Positions 10,744 to 20,328 of a stretch of 64,000 nucleotides of DNA are shown here, piece by piece. The position numbers and the translations under genes are program-made. Positions within the stretch are counted from its first letter, which is position 1. Every line of letters starts with the position of its first letter. Below the pieces are notes generated by a model, which saw nothing but the letters and a program-made list of their open reading frames with translations, was not told the origin of the DNA and did no database searches. Location of the stretch: assembly GCF_002873395.1 (NCBI RefSeq), contig NZ_MCUV01000046.1, positions 186,001 through 250,000 on the forward strand. The letters run 5' to 3'. Source of the stretch: Vibrio sp. 10N.286.49.B3. GTDB taxonomy: Bacteria > Pseudomonadota > Gammaproteobacteria > Enterobacterales > Vibrionaceae.

Positions 10744-11550
10744 GTGGCAACTTACATTGTTGGTGACATCCAAGGCTGTTTTGATGAATTACAGTTATTA
10801 CTTGAGCAAGTTAACTTTAATCCTGAGCAAGATGTGCTTTGGCTTGCGGGTGACTTGGTTGCACGTGGTCCTAAATCACTAGAAACTCTACGCTTTGTGA
10901 AGTCCTTGGGATCGGCTGCGCAGGTTGTGCTTGGTAATCATGATTTGCATTTATTGGCAATTTCGCACGGTGTACACCCTATTAAGGCGAAAGATAAAAC
11001 CGCGGATATTTTTTCTGCTCCTGATAAAGAAGCGTTGTTTCACTGGTTAAGGCAGCAACCTTTGCTTGCTGAACACGATGATTTTGTGATGAGTCATGCG
11101 GGTATTTCTCCACAATGGGATCTTGCCACTGCGCGTCTGGCTTCTCAGGAGATCGCGACGATCTTAGCGAGCGATCAATGGACTTGGCTTGTTGAGAATA
11201 TGTACGCGAATACGCCTGATCGTTGGCAATCTGATTTAGAGGGTTTACCTCGCTATTGCTATATCATTAATGCTTTTACTCGTATGCGTTTTTGTCATTT
11301 GGATGCGCGTTTGGATATGGCGTGTAAGCTGCCCCCGAAAGAGATTGGCGATGAGGCGTTAGTGCCTTGGTTTGCGCTTGAGTCTCGTCTTCCGTTAAGT
11401 AAAAAGGTGCTCTTTGGTCACTGGGCTGCTTTGGAAGGTTATGAGGATGGTAATGTGATTGGTTTAGATACGGGTTGTGTCTGGGGTGGTGAGTTAACGA
11501 TGCTTCGCTGGGAAGATCAAACTTACTTTAAGCAAGCACAAGTGATTTGA
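10744..11550 (+). CDS. apaH: Symmetrical bis(5'-nucleosyl)-tetraphosphatase
   Basis: ApaH splits Ap4A to two ADP and can also remove Np4 caps from RNA. The 268-residue protein is a calcineurin-type metallophosphatase: GDIQGC (residues 7-12), GDLVARGP (about 36-43), GNHDLHL (about 63-69) and HAG are all visible. The first motif has Gln where E. coli has the metal-ligand His (GDVHGC); Gln forms occur in other ApaH proteins. Translation starts at GTG, directly after apaG. The stop codon falls in the first unit of a GATTT array. Confidence 0.94.
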   Translation: MATYIVGDIQGCFDELQLLLEQVNFNPEQDVLWLAGDLVARGPKSLETLRFVKSLGSAAQVVLGNHDLHLLAISHGVHPIKAKDKTADIFSAPDKEALFHWLRQQPLLAEHDDFVMSHAGISPQWDLATARLASQEIATILASDQWTWLVENMYANTPDRWQSDLEGLPRYCYIINAFTRMRFCHLDARLDMACKLPPKEIGDEALVPWFALESRLPLSKKVLFGHWAALEGYEDGNVIGLDTGCVWGGELTMLRWEDQTYFKQAQVI

Positions 11551-11573
11551 TTTGATTTGATTTGATTTGATTA
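11544..11573. repeat. Pentanucleotide tandem repeat (GATTT)5 at the apaH stop codon
   Basis: Five perfect GATTT units are followed by one GATTA. The apaH TGA stop is formed by the last base of ATT-TGA within the first two units. Further units lie in the 3' untranslated region, so slippage there would leave the protein unchanged. Confidence 0.95.
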
Positions 11574-11584
11574 GTAATACGATC

Positions 11585-11680
11585 AAAATGAATTCACTTC
11601 CGCAAACCGCTCAAGACATCCCTGTTCGCTCAACAATGGGCATCCATGCCCATTAATGTTCGCTACAGCGAACACATTTT
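11585..11680 (+). repeat. Extragenic hairpin repeat element, full copy 2
   Basis: It starts CAAAATGAATTCACTTCC, runs through an ACCGCTCAAGACATCCCTG block, and has a perfect central hairpin AATGGGCA/TGCCCATT (11635-11654) and a second hairpin GTTCGCT-ACA-(A)GCGAAC (11658-11673) before CACATTTTACC. It lies between the convergent apaH and folA genes and may double as their transcription barrier, since no classic terminator is visible there. Confidence 0.85.
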
Positions 11681-11729
11681 ACCGAGTCAATGAACGAGGC
11701 TAATAGCAGTATTCGAATGATTGATATCA

Positions 11730-11785
11730 CCAAAATGAATTCGCTTCCGCAAACCGCTCAAAATATCTCTGTTCGCTCAATAATG
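11730..11785 (+). repeat. Extragenic hairpin repeat element, 5' half copy
   Basis: This is a direct repeat of the first ~55 bases of the copy at 11585 (CAAAATGAATTCGCTTCC ... GTTCGCTCAATAATG). It breaks off exactly where the central hairpin would begin, nine bases before the folA stop codon. A few substitutions separate it from the full copy. Confidence 0.85.
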
Positions 11786-11793
11786 TTGAGATT

Positions 11794-12276
11794 CTAGTTT
11801 CGCTCTAAAATAACAAATTCCATATTGAATTTATTTTTTTCATCGGCGCTGTAAGTTTGCTGCTCGACGGTTTTCCAGCCTTGTCCCCAATCAGGGAAAT
11901 GGGTATCACCTTCGATACCCGCATCAATAAAGGTCAGGTAGAGACGAGTTGCCATCGGTAAATAGGCTTGGTAAATCGAACCACCGCCAATGATCATAAG
12001 TTCATCGCAATCACCTGCAGCAACCTTAGCTTCTTCAATGGAAGTGACGGTTGTTACGCCCTCTATTATTAAGCTCGCATCACGGCTGATAACAATATTT
12101 AATCGTCCTGGTAGTGGGCGTCCAATCGACTCGTAGGTCTTGCGCCCCATGACAATCGGCTTACCTAATGTGCACTGTTTAAACCAAGCAAAATCAGCAG
12201 GTAAGTGCCAAGGCATCTGATTGTCACTGCCAATTACACGCTGATCGGCCATAGCGGCAATCATACTAATAATCAT
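11794..12276 (-). CDS. folA: Dihydrofolate reductase
   Basis: FolA reduces dihydrofolate to tetrahydrofolate with NADPH and is the target of trimethoprim. The 160-residue protein is full length. The IAAMADQRVIG start, the NQMPWHLPAD motif with catalytic acid D28, the GRKTYESIGRPLPGR cofactor segment and the MIIGGGSIY motif are all intact. It faces apaH, a common Vibrionaceae arrangement, and its 3' end abuts a truncated repeat element. Confidence 0.97.
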   Translation of the reverse strand: MIISMIAAMADQRVIGSDNQMPWHLPADFAWFKQCTLGKPIVMGRKTYESIGRPLPGRLNIVISRDASLIIEGVTTVTSIEEAKVAAGDCDELMIIGGGSIYQAYLPMATRLYLTFIDAGIEGDTHFPDWGQGWKTVEQQTYSADEKNKFNMEFVILERN

Positions 12277-12316
12277 AAAAAATCCCTAAGAATGACGGCT
12301 GTCTCGTGGTGAGCAG

Positions 12317-12787
12317 CTAAACAATTGAACGACGGCGGTAGAATAACAGCCCCGGTATCGCTAAGCCAATAGCAAGACCTGCAATGATGAACATCGCTTT
12401 AAGGAAGTTCTCAATCAGCATTGAAAAAAGCATGGCATCAAAGCCTTGTTGGTTAATCTCAACTAAGGCAATCATCGCTTTAAAGGCAAAGACGCCAGGT
12501 ACCATTGGGATCAAAGCAGCGACGGTAAACACTTTGGGATGGGCCAAAAATCGATGTGACCAATAGACACCAATAAAACTCACTAAGGTCGCGGCAAAGA
12601 AAGTCGCCCATTCAATCGGTACGCCAAAATGCATCATAGCAAAGCGTGAGCCATGCCCTATTGCTCCGCCTAATGCACAATAGATTAAGGCCTTTTGCGG
12701 AACATTAAATACCAAGGCAAAACCTATCGCTGGAATGGAAGCAAAAAACATATCATTAAGTAGTAACAGTAAAAAATCAAACATCAT
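12317..12787 (-). CDS. yjjB: YjjB-like half of a two-part threonine/serine-exporter-family transporter
   Basis: The ~156-residue protein is almost entirely hydrophobic, with about four to five membrane spans, and matches the ThrE_2/DUF3815 family (FVPQKALIYCALGGAIGH-type start; LIPMVPGVFAFKAMIALV core). In E. coli, YjjP and YjjB together export succinate; the substrate here is inferred. The frame can be extended to a TTG at 12805, but tandem ATGs at 12787 and 12784 with a GGGGGA site are better starts. The first ATG overlaps the yjjP stop by one base (TAATG), so translation is coupled. Confidence 0.85.
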   Translation of the reverse strand: MMFDFLLLLLNDMFFASIPAIGFALVFNVPQKALIYCALGGAIGHGSRFAMMHFGVPIEWATFFAATLVSFIGVYWSHRFLAHPKVFTVAALIPMVPGVFAFKAMIALVEINQQGFDAMLFSMLIENFLKAMFIIAGLAIGLAIPGLLFYRRRSIV

Positions 12788-13554
12788 TAATTCCCCCACG
12801 CCCAAACACCGGTGATATTCATTGCCGCGATTATTCCTAATGAAGTGGCAAGCGTTAATAAACTGGCCATCATGAAGCGTGCAATGCCCATATTAATATG
12901 TCCTTTGAGCATATCTGCTACTGCATTAATGAGCGGAAAACCGGGCACGAGCATAAGTACCGAGGAGGCCATCACTATCGTTGGTAAGTTACCAATATTA
13001 AACACAACAGCTTGAGCTGATATCATAGTGGTGACAAAGGCGGTTACGGTGAAGTTTAACAGTGGATTAAAATGACGATGGCCGATCTCTTGGCGAACAA
13101 TCATTCCCACAGAGGAGGCGAGAAAAGTCATGGCAAATACCGACCAATCACCTCCAGCTAAACGAGCAAAAGAAGCACAAGATAAACCGATCATGACCAC
13201 GACAAGCCAGCGATTATAACGCTCTGGACTAATGCGATTAATTTTATCCTGCGCCATTGAGTAGTCGACAATGCCTTTTTCTAGCATGATGCAGATCCTT
13301 TGGATCTGAGTGACGACTCGCATGTTGATCCCACGATCTGGGCAGCTTCTTGTTGTGGTGATGCAATGATCATTTAATCGAGTGGTGACGACTAAAGCGT
13401 TAGCACTGAGCGCAACTTCAACCTCATCGATACCACTTGCGATGCCAATGCGACGCATAATATCGGCAACTAATGCACTTTCAGCCCCGTGTGCAATCAA
13501 CATCTGCCCTGCTTGAGCAACTAGCCTTGATATTGATCTTTGTTTTGATGTCAT
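12787..13554 (-). CDS. yjjP: YjjP-like half of a two-part threonine/serine-exporter-family transporter
   Basis: The 255-residue protein has a soluble N-terminal domain of ~115 residues with the ThrE signature (AGQMLIAHGAESALVADIMRRIG, then EVALSANALVVT) followed by about five hydrophobic helices. With yjjB it forms the split version of the ThrE exporter fold. The E. coli pair is linked to succinate export; no substrate residue set is visible that would fix the cargo here. The two genes form a small operon between folA and cgtA. Confidence 0.87.
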   Translation of the reverse strand: MTSKQRSISRLVAQAGQMLIAHGAESALVADIMRRIGIASGIDEVEVALSANALVVTTRLNDHCITTTRSCPDRGINMRVVTQIQRICIMLEKGIVDYSMAQDKINRISPERYNRWLVVVMIGLSCASFARLAGGDWSVFAMTFLASSVGMIVRQEIGHRHFNPLLNFTVTAFVTTMISAQAVVFNIGNLPTIVMASSVLMLVPGFPLINAVADMLKGHINMGIARFMMASLLTLATSLGIIAAMNITGVWAWGN

Positions 13555-13588
13555 GGATCTCTTCCTTGAAGTTCTCTTTATTTACACT

Positions 13589-13609
13589 CGCTACATCGAA
13601 CAGATTTTA
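13589..13609 (+). repeat. Possible relic of the extragenic repeat element (3' end)
   Basis: The stretch CGCTACATCGAACAGATTTTA matches the right end of the copy at 11585-11680 (CGCTACAGCGAACACATTTTA) at all but two positions. It lies just upstream of yjjP. The match is short and may be chance, although the motif is unlike nearby sequence. Confidence 0.45.
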
Positions 13610-13691
13610 TCTCAATAAGAAAGAAGATAAAAAGTGTTAACGTCTCTGTTATTTTGCCGTAAATTTATCTTAAGCAACATGATTTGGACAC

Positions 13692-13724
13692 AAAAAAACC
13701 GCAACTTTCATTGCGGTTTTTAAA
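13692..13724 (-). terminator. Rho-independent terminator downstream of cgtA
   Basis: An 11-bp perfect stem (AAAAACCGCAA / TTGCGGTTTTT) with a six-base loop lies 41 bases past the cgtA stop. T-runs flank both sides, so it may work in both directions. Confidence 0.9.
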
Positions 13725-13764
13725 ATCAAGACACTTATCAGTACATGATTAGATTTCGATAATA

Positions 13765-14943
<1,179 letters not shown>

Positions 14944-15106
14944 TTACTCCGCACTATAGCGTTGCAATACCATTTTGAATCAATGGTATAAATTCTAGCA
15001 GATCCGCAAAAAGATCGATCATTAAGATCCGGATCAATTTGCCATTGGAACAAAGAAGAAGAGGTTCTAAATATTCAAGAGCTTCTGCTTTTTTGTTCCC
15101 CTATAA

Positions 15107-15140
15107 AATAAAAAACCCCACCGAATTGGCAGGGCTTTTG
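15107..15140 (-). terminator. Terminator after rpmA
   Basis: On the minus strand, AAAAGCCCTGCC-AATTC-GGTGGGGTTTTT forms a 12-pair stem with three G-T pairs followed by a T-run. It lies 22 bases past the rpmA stop and separates rplU-rpmA from cgtA, so readthrough would set how much cgtA is co-transcribed. Confidence 0.8.
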
Positions 15141-15161
15141 AATTCAGCTTGAAACTAAGGA

Positions 15162-15419
15162 TTACTCAGAATCGATGCTTACGAACTTGCGGTTTTTAGG
15201 ACCTTTAACTTCAAATTTCACTTTACCTTCAGTAAGAGCGAAAAGAGTGTGGTCTTTACCGATACCAACGTTTGTGCCAGCGTGGAATTTAGTACCACGT
15301 TGACGAACGATGATGTTACCTGCAAGAACAGATTCACCACCAAAACGCTTAACACCAAGACGTTTGCTTTCTGAATCGCGACCGTTACGAGTAGAACCGC
15401 CAGCTTTTTTGTGTGCCAT
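15162..15419 (-). CDS. rpmA: 50S ribosomal protein L27
   Basis: L27 lies at the peptidyl-transferase centre. The 85-residue protein begins [16 protein letters not shown], the unprocessed gammaproteobacterial form with no N-terminal extension, and continues GVKRFGGE and [10 protein letters not shown]. It is preceded by rplU with a 19-base gap and a GGAG ribosome site. Confidence 0.98.
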   Translation of the reverse strand: MAHKKAGGSTRNGRDSESKRLGVKRFGGESVLAGNIIVRQRGTKFHAGTNVGIGKDHTLFALTEGKVKFEVKGPKNRKFVSIDSE

Positions 15420-15438
15420 TGTAGAACTCTCCTAATAC

Positions 15439-15750
15439 TTAAGCGTTGATGCCAGTGATTTTCACTTCAGTGAACCACTGACGGTGGCCTTGCTCTTTAC
15501 GAGAGTGCTTACGACGACGGAACTTAACGATTTTAATTTTATCGCCACGACCGTGTTGTACTACTTCCGCAGTAACTTTGCCACCTTCAACAAGAGGTGC
15601 ACCAACAGTGATTTCTTCACCGTTAGCAACTAGAAGAACTTTATCAAACTCAACAGTTGCACCAGTTTCAACGTCTAATTTCTCTAAACGAAGGGTTTGA
15701 CCTTCGCTTACTCGGTGTTGTTTACCACCAGATTGGAAAACAGCGTACAT
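15439..15750 (-). CDS. rplU: 50S ribosomal protein L21
   Basis: L21 is a 23S-rRNA-binding protein of the large subunit. The 103-residue product has the canonical [14 protein letters not shown] start and the basic [13 protein letters not shown] block that ends [11 protein letters not shown]. It is the first gene of the rplU-rpmA unit and has a consensus-like sigma-70 promoter about 85 bases upstream. Confidence 0.98.
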   Translation of the reverse strand: MYAVFQSGGKQHRVSEGQTLRLEKLDVETGATVEFDKVLLVANGEEITVGAPLVEGGKVTAEVVQHGRGDKIKIVKFRRRKHSRKEQGHRQWFTEVKITGINA

Positions 15751-15835
15751 ATTTTACTCCGCTTTTTCCGCACAGCCATTGGTTGCAATATAAGCAACTC
15801 GGGTGTGCGCTAAACTAATCATCAATAGGGCGCAG

Positions 15836-15864
15836 ATTCTACGTGAATCATGCCTCTATGACAA
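15836..15864 (-). promoter_or_regulatory. Sigma-70 promoter of rplU-rpmA
   Basis: On the minus strand there is a TTGTCA -35 box (15859-15864), a 17-base spacer and a TAGAAT -10 box (15836-15841). The spacing is optimal and the match to consensus strong, as expected for a ribosomal protein unit. Confidence 0.75.
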
Positions 15865-16021
15865 GCCATATTTTTAAAATATTGGCGAAAACCTAATCGC
15901 CAATGAAAAGTGCGGCAATCATGCCCTTTAGTGATGTATTAATCAACGTTTTTTAGTGTATTATTCATCAATTAAACAGAACGAATAAACCTTACAGGGT
16001 CTAACCTCAGCCGGAAATATA

Positions 16022-16993
16022 ATGGATTTTAAAGCTGTCCAAATACTTACTGCCGATGATATGGCAAAAGTGAATGAAACAATTCATGCTCAACTAAATT
16101 CTGATGTAAGTTTAATCAATCAATTGGGCTTTTATATCGTCAGTGGCGGCGGTAAACGCCTGCGCCCTTTGCTTGCCATCTTGTCAGCCCGCGCCTTGGG
16201 TTATCAAGGTCAAGCGCACACAACAGCCGCTGCGTTTATTGAATTTATTCATACCGCAACCTTGCTGCATGATGATGTGGTCGATGAGTCCGATATGCGG
16301 CGAGGAAAAGCAACGGCAAATGCCGCGTTTGGTAATGCTGCCAGTGTGCTTGTTGGTGACTTTATTTACACTCGTTCATTCCAAATGATGACCACGTTAG
16401 GTTCTTTGAAAATCCTCGAGCTAATGAGTGAAGCTGTCAACGTCATTGCTGAAGGTGAAGTGCAGCAATTAATGAACTGTAATAACCCAGATACGACCGA
16501 AGAAAGTTACATGCAGGTCATCTATTCAAAGACCGCTCGTTTATTTGAAGCTGCCACCCAAATTGGCGCAATTTTAAACGATGCTGAACCTGAAGTTGAA
16601 ATCGCATTGCAAAACTACGGTAAGTTTCTCGGTACTGCATTCCAACTGATTGACGATGTAATGGATTACACCGCTGATGGAAAGGAAATGGGGAAAAACG
16701 TCGGTGATGACCTTGCAGAAGGCAAGCCAACGCTACCTTTGCTCTACGCTATGCGTCATGGCACACCCGAACAAAGTGCAATGATTCGTGAAGCGATCGA
16801 AAAAGCCAATGGGATGGAGAAGCTCGATGCTATCCTCGCGGCCATGAAAGAAACCGGATCATTAGAATACACTGAACAAAAAGCACAGCAAGAAGCTGAC
16901 AAGGCGATTGCCCAGTTAAGCGTACTGCCTGAGTCTGAATATAAACAAGCTCTGGTGACTATCGCTAACCTTGCTGTTAATCGCAGTAGCTAA
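16022..16993 (+). CDS. ispB: Octaprenyl diphosphate synthase
   Basis: IspB builds the C40 prenyl side chain of ubiquinone and menaquinone from FPP and IPP. The 323-residue protein has both aspartate-rich motifs of trans-prenyltransferases: DDVVD at residues 84-88 and DDVMD at about 211-215, with the GGGKRLRP and KPTLPLLYAM segments. It is divergent from rplU, the usual gammaproteobacterial layout. Two stacked hairpins follow the gene. Confidence 0.96.
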   Translation: MDFKAVQILTADDMAKVNETIHAQLNSDVSLINQLGFYIVSGGGKRLRPLLAILSARALGYQGQAHTTAAAFIEFIHTATLLHDDVVDESDMRRGKATANAAFGNAASVLVGDFIYTRSFQMMTTLGSLKILELMSEAVNVIAEGEVQQLMNCNNPDTTEESYMQVIYSKTARLFEAATQIGAILNDAEPEVEIALQNYGKFLGTAFQLIDDVMDYTADGKEMGKNVGDDLAEGKPTLPLLYAMRHGTPEQSAMIREAIEKANGMEKLDAILAAMKETGSLEYTEQKAQQEADKAIAQLSVLPESEYKQALVTIANLAVNRSS

Positions 16994-17016
16994 ATAAGAC
17001 CCACAGCTGCAACCAG

Positions 17017-17056
17017 GTAGCTAGCGCAAGATCCTTTATGATCTTACGTTAGCTAC
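17017..17056. terminator. Long hairpin downstream of ispB
   Basis: A near-perfect 40-base inverted repeat, GTAGCTA-GCG-CAAGATC / GATCTTA-CGT-TAGCTAC with a six-base loop, begins 23 bases after the ispB stop. It lacks an immediate T-run, so it may protect the mRNA 3' end rather than terminate alone. Confidence 0.6.
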
Positions 17057-17063
17057 TTAGATC

Positions 17064-17092
17064 AAAAAAGCCGATCCTAAGATCAGCTTTCT
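17064..17092. terminator. Terminator between ispB and mdh
   Basis: The stem AAAGCCGATC-CTAA-GATCAGCTTT has one mismatch. On the minus strand it is followed by TTTTTTG, which makes it a good mdh terminator. On the plus strand the T-tract is weaker. Confidence 0.75.
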
Positions 17093-17151
17093 TATCTATA
17101 TAGACATCATAGACATCGCTATATTTTTATACCGCTATTATAGCGACTCGC

Positions 17152-18087
17152 CTATTGTGCGAACTCTACCCCAATATTGATATCACTATTGAGTGTTTCT
17201 AGCATGCCATCGAGCGCTGCTTTTTCATAGTCGCTCAATTCGCCATAACTCAAGATAGCTTCTGCCCCTTCTTTACCTAACTTCACTGGCTGAGCAAAGA
17301 ATGGTGCATGTTCTCCAGCGCCTTCAACATACGCACACTCAACAATATTGTCTTCACCTTGTAAACCGCGCACTAAAGAAAGACCAAAACGACATGCCGC
17401 CTGTCCCATTGATAAAGTTGCAGAGCCTCCACCCGCTTTTGCTTCAACAACTTCTGTACCCGCATTTTGAATACGCTTCGTTAATGCTTCGACTTCTTCT
17501 GCGGTAAATTCAACATCGGCAACTTGAGAAAGTAGCGGTAGGATTGTCACACCAGAGTGACCACCAATAACGGGAACACGTACATCACCTGGATCTTTTT
17601 GCTTGAGATCCGCGACAAAAGTTTCAGAGCGAATCACATCAAGCGTCGTAACACCAAACAAACGGCGCTTATCGTAGACACCTGCTTTCTTCAATACTTC
17701 GGCAGCAATCGGCACTGTTGTATTGACTGGGTTAGTAATGATGCCCACACACGCCTTTGGACATGCTACAGCAATACGCTCAGCCAATGATTTTACAATC
17801 CCAGCATTCACATTAAACAAATCAGCGCGATCCATACCCGGCTTACGCGCTACACCTGCAGAAATAAGTACAACATCAGCGCCTTCTAATGCTGGTGTTG
17901 GATCTTCACCGGCATAACCTTTAATAGAAACTGGGGTTGGGATGTGGCTAAGATCGGCAGCAACACCTGGTGTAACTGGTGCAATGTCATATAAAGCCAA
18001 ATCTGAACCCGCTGGTAGACGATTTTTTAACAACAAAGCTAATGCTTGACCAATACCGCCTGCGGCACCAATAACAGCTACTTTCAT
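17152..18087 (-). CDS. mdh: Malate dehydrogenase
   Basis: Mdh interconverts malate and oxaloacetate with NAD in the TCA cycle. The 311-residue product begins with the NAD-binding [14 protein letters not shown]. It carries the substrate-binding arginines in RKPGMDR, the [10 protein letters not shown] segment and the active-site His in [11 protein letters not shown]. The frame includes a second ATG two codons upstream, but ATG 18087 matches the family start and has AAGGAG at a six-base spacing. It is divergent from argR. Confidence 0.97.
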   Translation of the reverse strand: MKVAVIGAAGGIGQALALLLKNRLPAGSDLALYDIAPVTPGVAADLSHIPTPVSIKGYAGEDPTPALEGADVVLISAGVARKPGMDRADLFNVNAGIVKSLAERIAVACPKACVGIITNPVNTTVPIAAEVLKKAGVYDKRRLFGVTTLDVIRSETFVADLKQKDPGDVRVPVIGGHSGVTILPLLSQVADVEFTAEEVEALTKRIQNAGTEVVEAKAGGGSATLSMGQAACRFGLSLVRGLQGEDNIVECAYVEGAGEHAPFFAQPVKLGKEGAEAILSYGELSDYEKAALDGMLETLNSDINIGVEFAQ

Positions 18088-18425
18088 GTGCATCTCCTTG
18101 AGATTTAATCTCTTATCAATATTTTTTTTGTAGGGTACTTTCTAATCAATTGTCATTAAAAAACTATAGTATTCATAATTCGATTACAATCAATTAACGT
18201 CAGCTTTGCGACCTCGCGCAACGCAAAGAAAACGTGCCACATCTTATCTATAGTCAGACTGCTTTTATAGTTTTAATCCAATTGCACTAAGTTGTTAAAA
18301 AATCGATTTATTAAACTCTGTTTCAGTGATGCTTCTAACATAAATTTGCGATTTATTAGTGAAAAGTGCGTATCTATGCGAAAATAGAGCTTATATACAT
18401 TTTTCTAGTGAATATAAGAAAAACT
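18088..18425. other. mdh - argR divergent regulatory region
   Basis: This 338-base AT-rich gap must hold the promoters of both genes. No ORF, perfect CRP site or complete 18-bp ARG box was found by eye. Only half-site-like stretches (GTGAATATAAG just before argR, TATTCATAATTCG near 18170) are present, so autoregulation by ArgR is possible but not shown. Confidence 0.5.
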
Positions 18426-18896
18426 ATGCGCAATACAGAAAAACAAGACAACTTAGTCCGTGCTTTTAAAGCCCTACTAAAAGAAGAAAGATTTGGCTCA
18501 CAAGGTGAAATTGTTGACGCTCTAAAAGTAGAAGGCTTTGCTAGCATCAACCAATCTAAAGTGTCTCGCATGCTAACCAAATTTGGTGCAGTACGTACAC
18601 GTAATGCCAAAATGGAGATGGTTTACTGCCTTCCAGCTGAGTTAGGTGTGCCTACGGTTTCAAGTTCATTACGAGAACTGGTACTTGATATCGACCATAA
18701 TAATGCACTTGTGGTTATTCATACTGGACCAGGAGCTGCTCAATTAATCGCCCGTTTACTTGACTCTTTAGGTAAATCTGAAGGGATCTTAGGCGTTGTT
18801 GCTGGCGATGATACGATTTTTATCACCCCAACATTAAGCGTTAGCACAAAAGAGTTATTTGATTCTGTTTGTGATCTCTTTGAGTATGCGGGTTAA
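18426..18896 (+). CDS. argR: Arginine repressor
   Basis: ArgR is the hexameric, arginine-binding regulator of arginine biosynthesis and catabolism and also assists site-specific recombination at cer-type sites. The 156-residue protein has the N-terminal winged helix-turn-helix ([17 protein letters not shown]...SKVSRML), the linker and the C-terminal core with the arginine-binding VAGDDTIFI. The frame extends 20 codons upstream, but ATG 18426 gives the standard [18 protein letters not shown] start. The mdh/argR divergence is conserved in the group. Confidence 0.96.
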   Translation: MRNTEKQDNLVRAFKALLKEERFGSQGEIVDALKVEGFASINQSKVSRMLTKFGAVRTRNAKMEMVYCLPAELGVPTVSSSLRELVLDIDHNNALVVIHTGPGAAQLIARLLDSLGKSEGILGVVAGDDTIFITPTLSVSTKELFDSVCDLFEYAG

Positions 18897-19225
18897 GTTT
18901 TTATCGTAAAAGTGATGGGTCAGAAAGCAATCGCTGCGTGACCCATTTCACACCTTTTATCATTCCCTTTCATCCTGCCCCCTTGCTAACCTGACTGTAA
19001 CTATCTGTTTATAAAAATAAATAACATTATCCCCCTTTAAAGTCGTGTTACAAACCATCGTAATCCCCCTCAAGCTGTTAACACCTCACAGTTCCTCTGT
19101 TGTATTTTTGTTATAATTCATGAGCTTTTGTATCTTTAACATAGAAAAAGCACATTGTTTATACCTAGGACGCCTCACAAACAACTACACTTGTTGAGAG
19201 GCAATATTGAATAAGGAAGAAATTC
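18897..19225. other. argR - TRAP operon intergenic region
   Basis: The 329-base gap contains the argR terminator and then an AT-rich promoter region. A perfect TATAAT lies at 19112-19117 but has only a poor -35 match at 17 bases. An imperfect hairpin in the leader, GCCTC...GAGGC (19172-19202), lies just upstream of the AAGGAAG ribosome site. No ORF was seen. Confidence 0.5.
18911..18958 (+). terminator. Probable argR terminator
   Basis: GTGATGGGTCA pairs with TGACCCATTTCAC across a 16-base loop, ending near CCTTTTAT. The stem is good but the T-tract is short. Confidence 0.6.
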
Positions 19226-20194
19226 ATGGCACTACATAAGTTAATTAAAGTAGGTGCAATGGCAGCCGCTGTGCTTGGCGCTGGCGCTGTTAATGCTCAA
19301 GAGTTTGTCACTATCGGTACAGGTTCGGTCACTGGGGTTTATTACCCAACGGGTGGTGCCATTTGTAAGCTGGTCAATAAAGGTCGTAAAGATCATAGCG
19401 TTCGCTGCTCTGTTGAATCAACGGGCGGTTCTATCTACAACGTTAACACCATGCGTGCTGGTGAACTGGACTTTGGTATTGTGCAATCTGATTGGCAGTA
19501 CCATGGCTATAACGGTACAAGTAAATTCAAAGAGCAAGGTGCTTTTCCAAAGTTAAGAGCAATGTTCTCTTTACATACCGAACCCTTCAACATCATTGTT
19601 CGTAAAGATGCCAACATCAATAGTCTACAAGATCTTGCCGGTAAGCGAGTTAACATTGGTAACCCAGGTTCTGGTGACCGTGCAACGATGGGCGTGGTAA
19701 TGGATGCTATGGGTTGGACGAATGATAGCTTCAAACTGGCTTCTGAATTAAAAGGTTCTGAACGTTCTCAAGCACTGTGTGATAACAAAATTGATGCTTT
19801 CATCTACATGGTTGGTCACCCAAATGGATCGATCAAAGAAGCGACGACATCATGTGATGCAAAACTGGTTTCAGCAACCGGTCCTGAAGTAGATAAAATT
19901 GTTAGCGGTAATCCTTACTACGCTTACAGCACGGTTCCTGATGGCATGTACCGCGGCACTGAAGGCGATATAAACAGCTTTGGTGTAGCTGCAACCATGG
20001 TAACAACGACGGATGTCTCTGATGACGTTGCTTACAATGTTGCTAAAGCTATCTTTGAAAACTTCGATACCTTCAGACGTCTACACCCTGCCTTCGCGAC
20101 ATTGAAAAAAGAAGATATGGTAAAAGCGGGGCTTTCAATTCCACTTCACCCTGGCGCTGCTAAATACTACAAAGAAGTTGGGCTACTAAAATAA
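19226..20194 (+). CDS. TAXI-family TRAP transporter substrate-binding protein
   Basis: This is the periplasmic binding protein of a TRAP transporter, of the TAXI rather than the DctP type. The 322-residue protein has a signal peptide (residues 1-24, ending AVNA-QE) and the TAXI hallmark IGTGSVTGVYYPTGGAICKLVN at the mature N-terminus, followed by SVESTGGSIYNVN and GELDFGIVQSD. The ligand cannot be read from sequence; members are linked to glutamate, 2-oxoglutarate or other carboxylates. A hairpin separates it from its permease, which fits higher expression of the binding protein. Confidence 0.93.
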   Translation: MALHKLIKVGAMAAAVLGAGAVNAQEFVTIGTGSVTGVYYPTGGAICKLVNKGRKDHSVRCSVESTGGSIYNVNTMRAGELDFGIVQSDWQYHGYNGTSKFKEQGAFPKLRAMFSLHTEPFNIIVRKDANINSLQDLAGKRVNIGNPGSGDRATMGVVMDAMGWTNDSFKLASELKGSERSQALCDNKIDAFIYMVGHPNGSIKEATTSCDAKLVSATGPEVDKIVSGNPYYAYSTVPDGMYRGTEGDINSFGVAATMVTTTDVSDDVAYNVAKAIFENFDTFRRLHPAFATLKKEDMVKAGLSIPLHPGAAKYYKEVGLLK

Positions 20195-20213
20195 TAGCTA
20201 TTGCTCATTACTA

Positions 20214-20240
20214 AAAAGGAGGCTCACGCCTCCTTCTTTA
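20214..20240 (+). terminator. Intra-operon terminator between TRAP binding protein and permease
   Basis: AAGGAGGC-TCAC-GCCTCCTT is a perfect 8-bp stem followed by CTTTAATT, placed 21 bases after the binding-protein stop and ~90 bases before the permease. The T-tract is imperfect, so partial readthrough is likely. Confidence 0.75.
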
Positions 20241-20328
20241 ATTGCAGCGGTTACTTACTAATTTATCAAATCTTTACCTCGTGGTATTGCTGTTACTTCC
20301 ACATGATTTCAATAAAAGGATGACGTAC

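Noticed and set aside
18088..18425. ARG boxes for autoregulation of argR
   Set aside because: Only half-site-like stretches were found; no 18-bp palindrome pair with the usual spacing could be supported.
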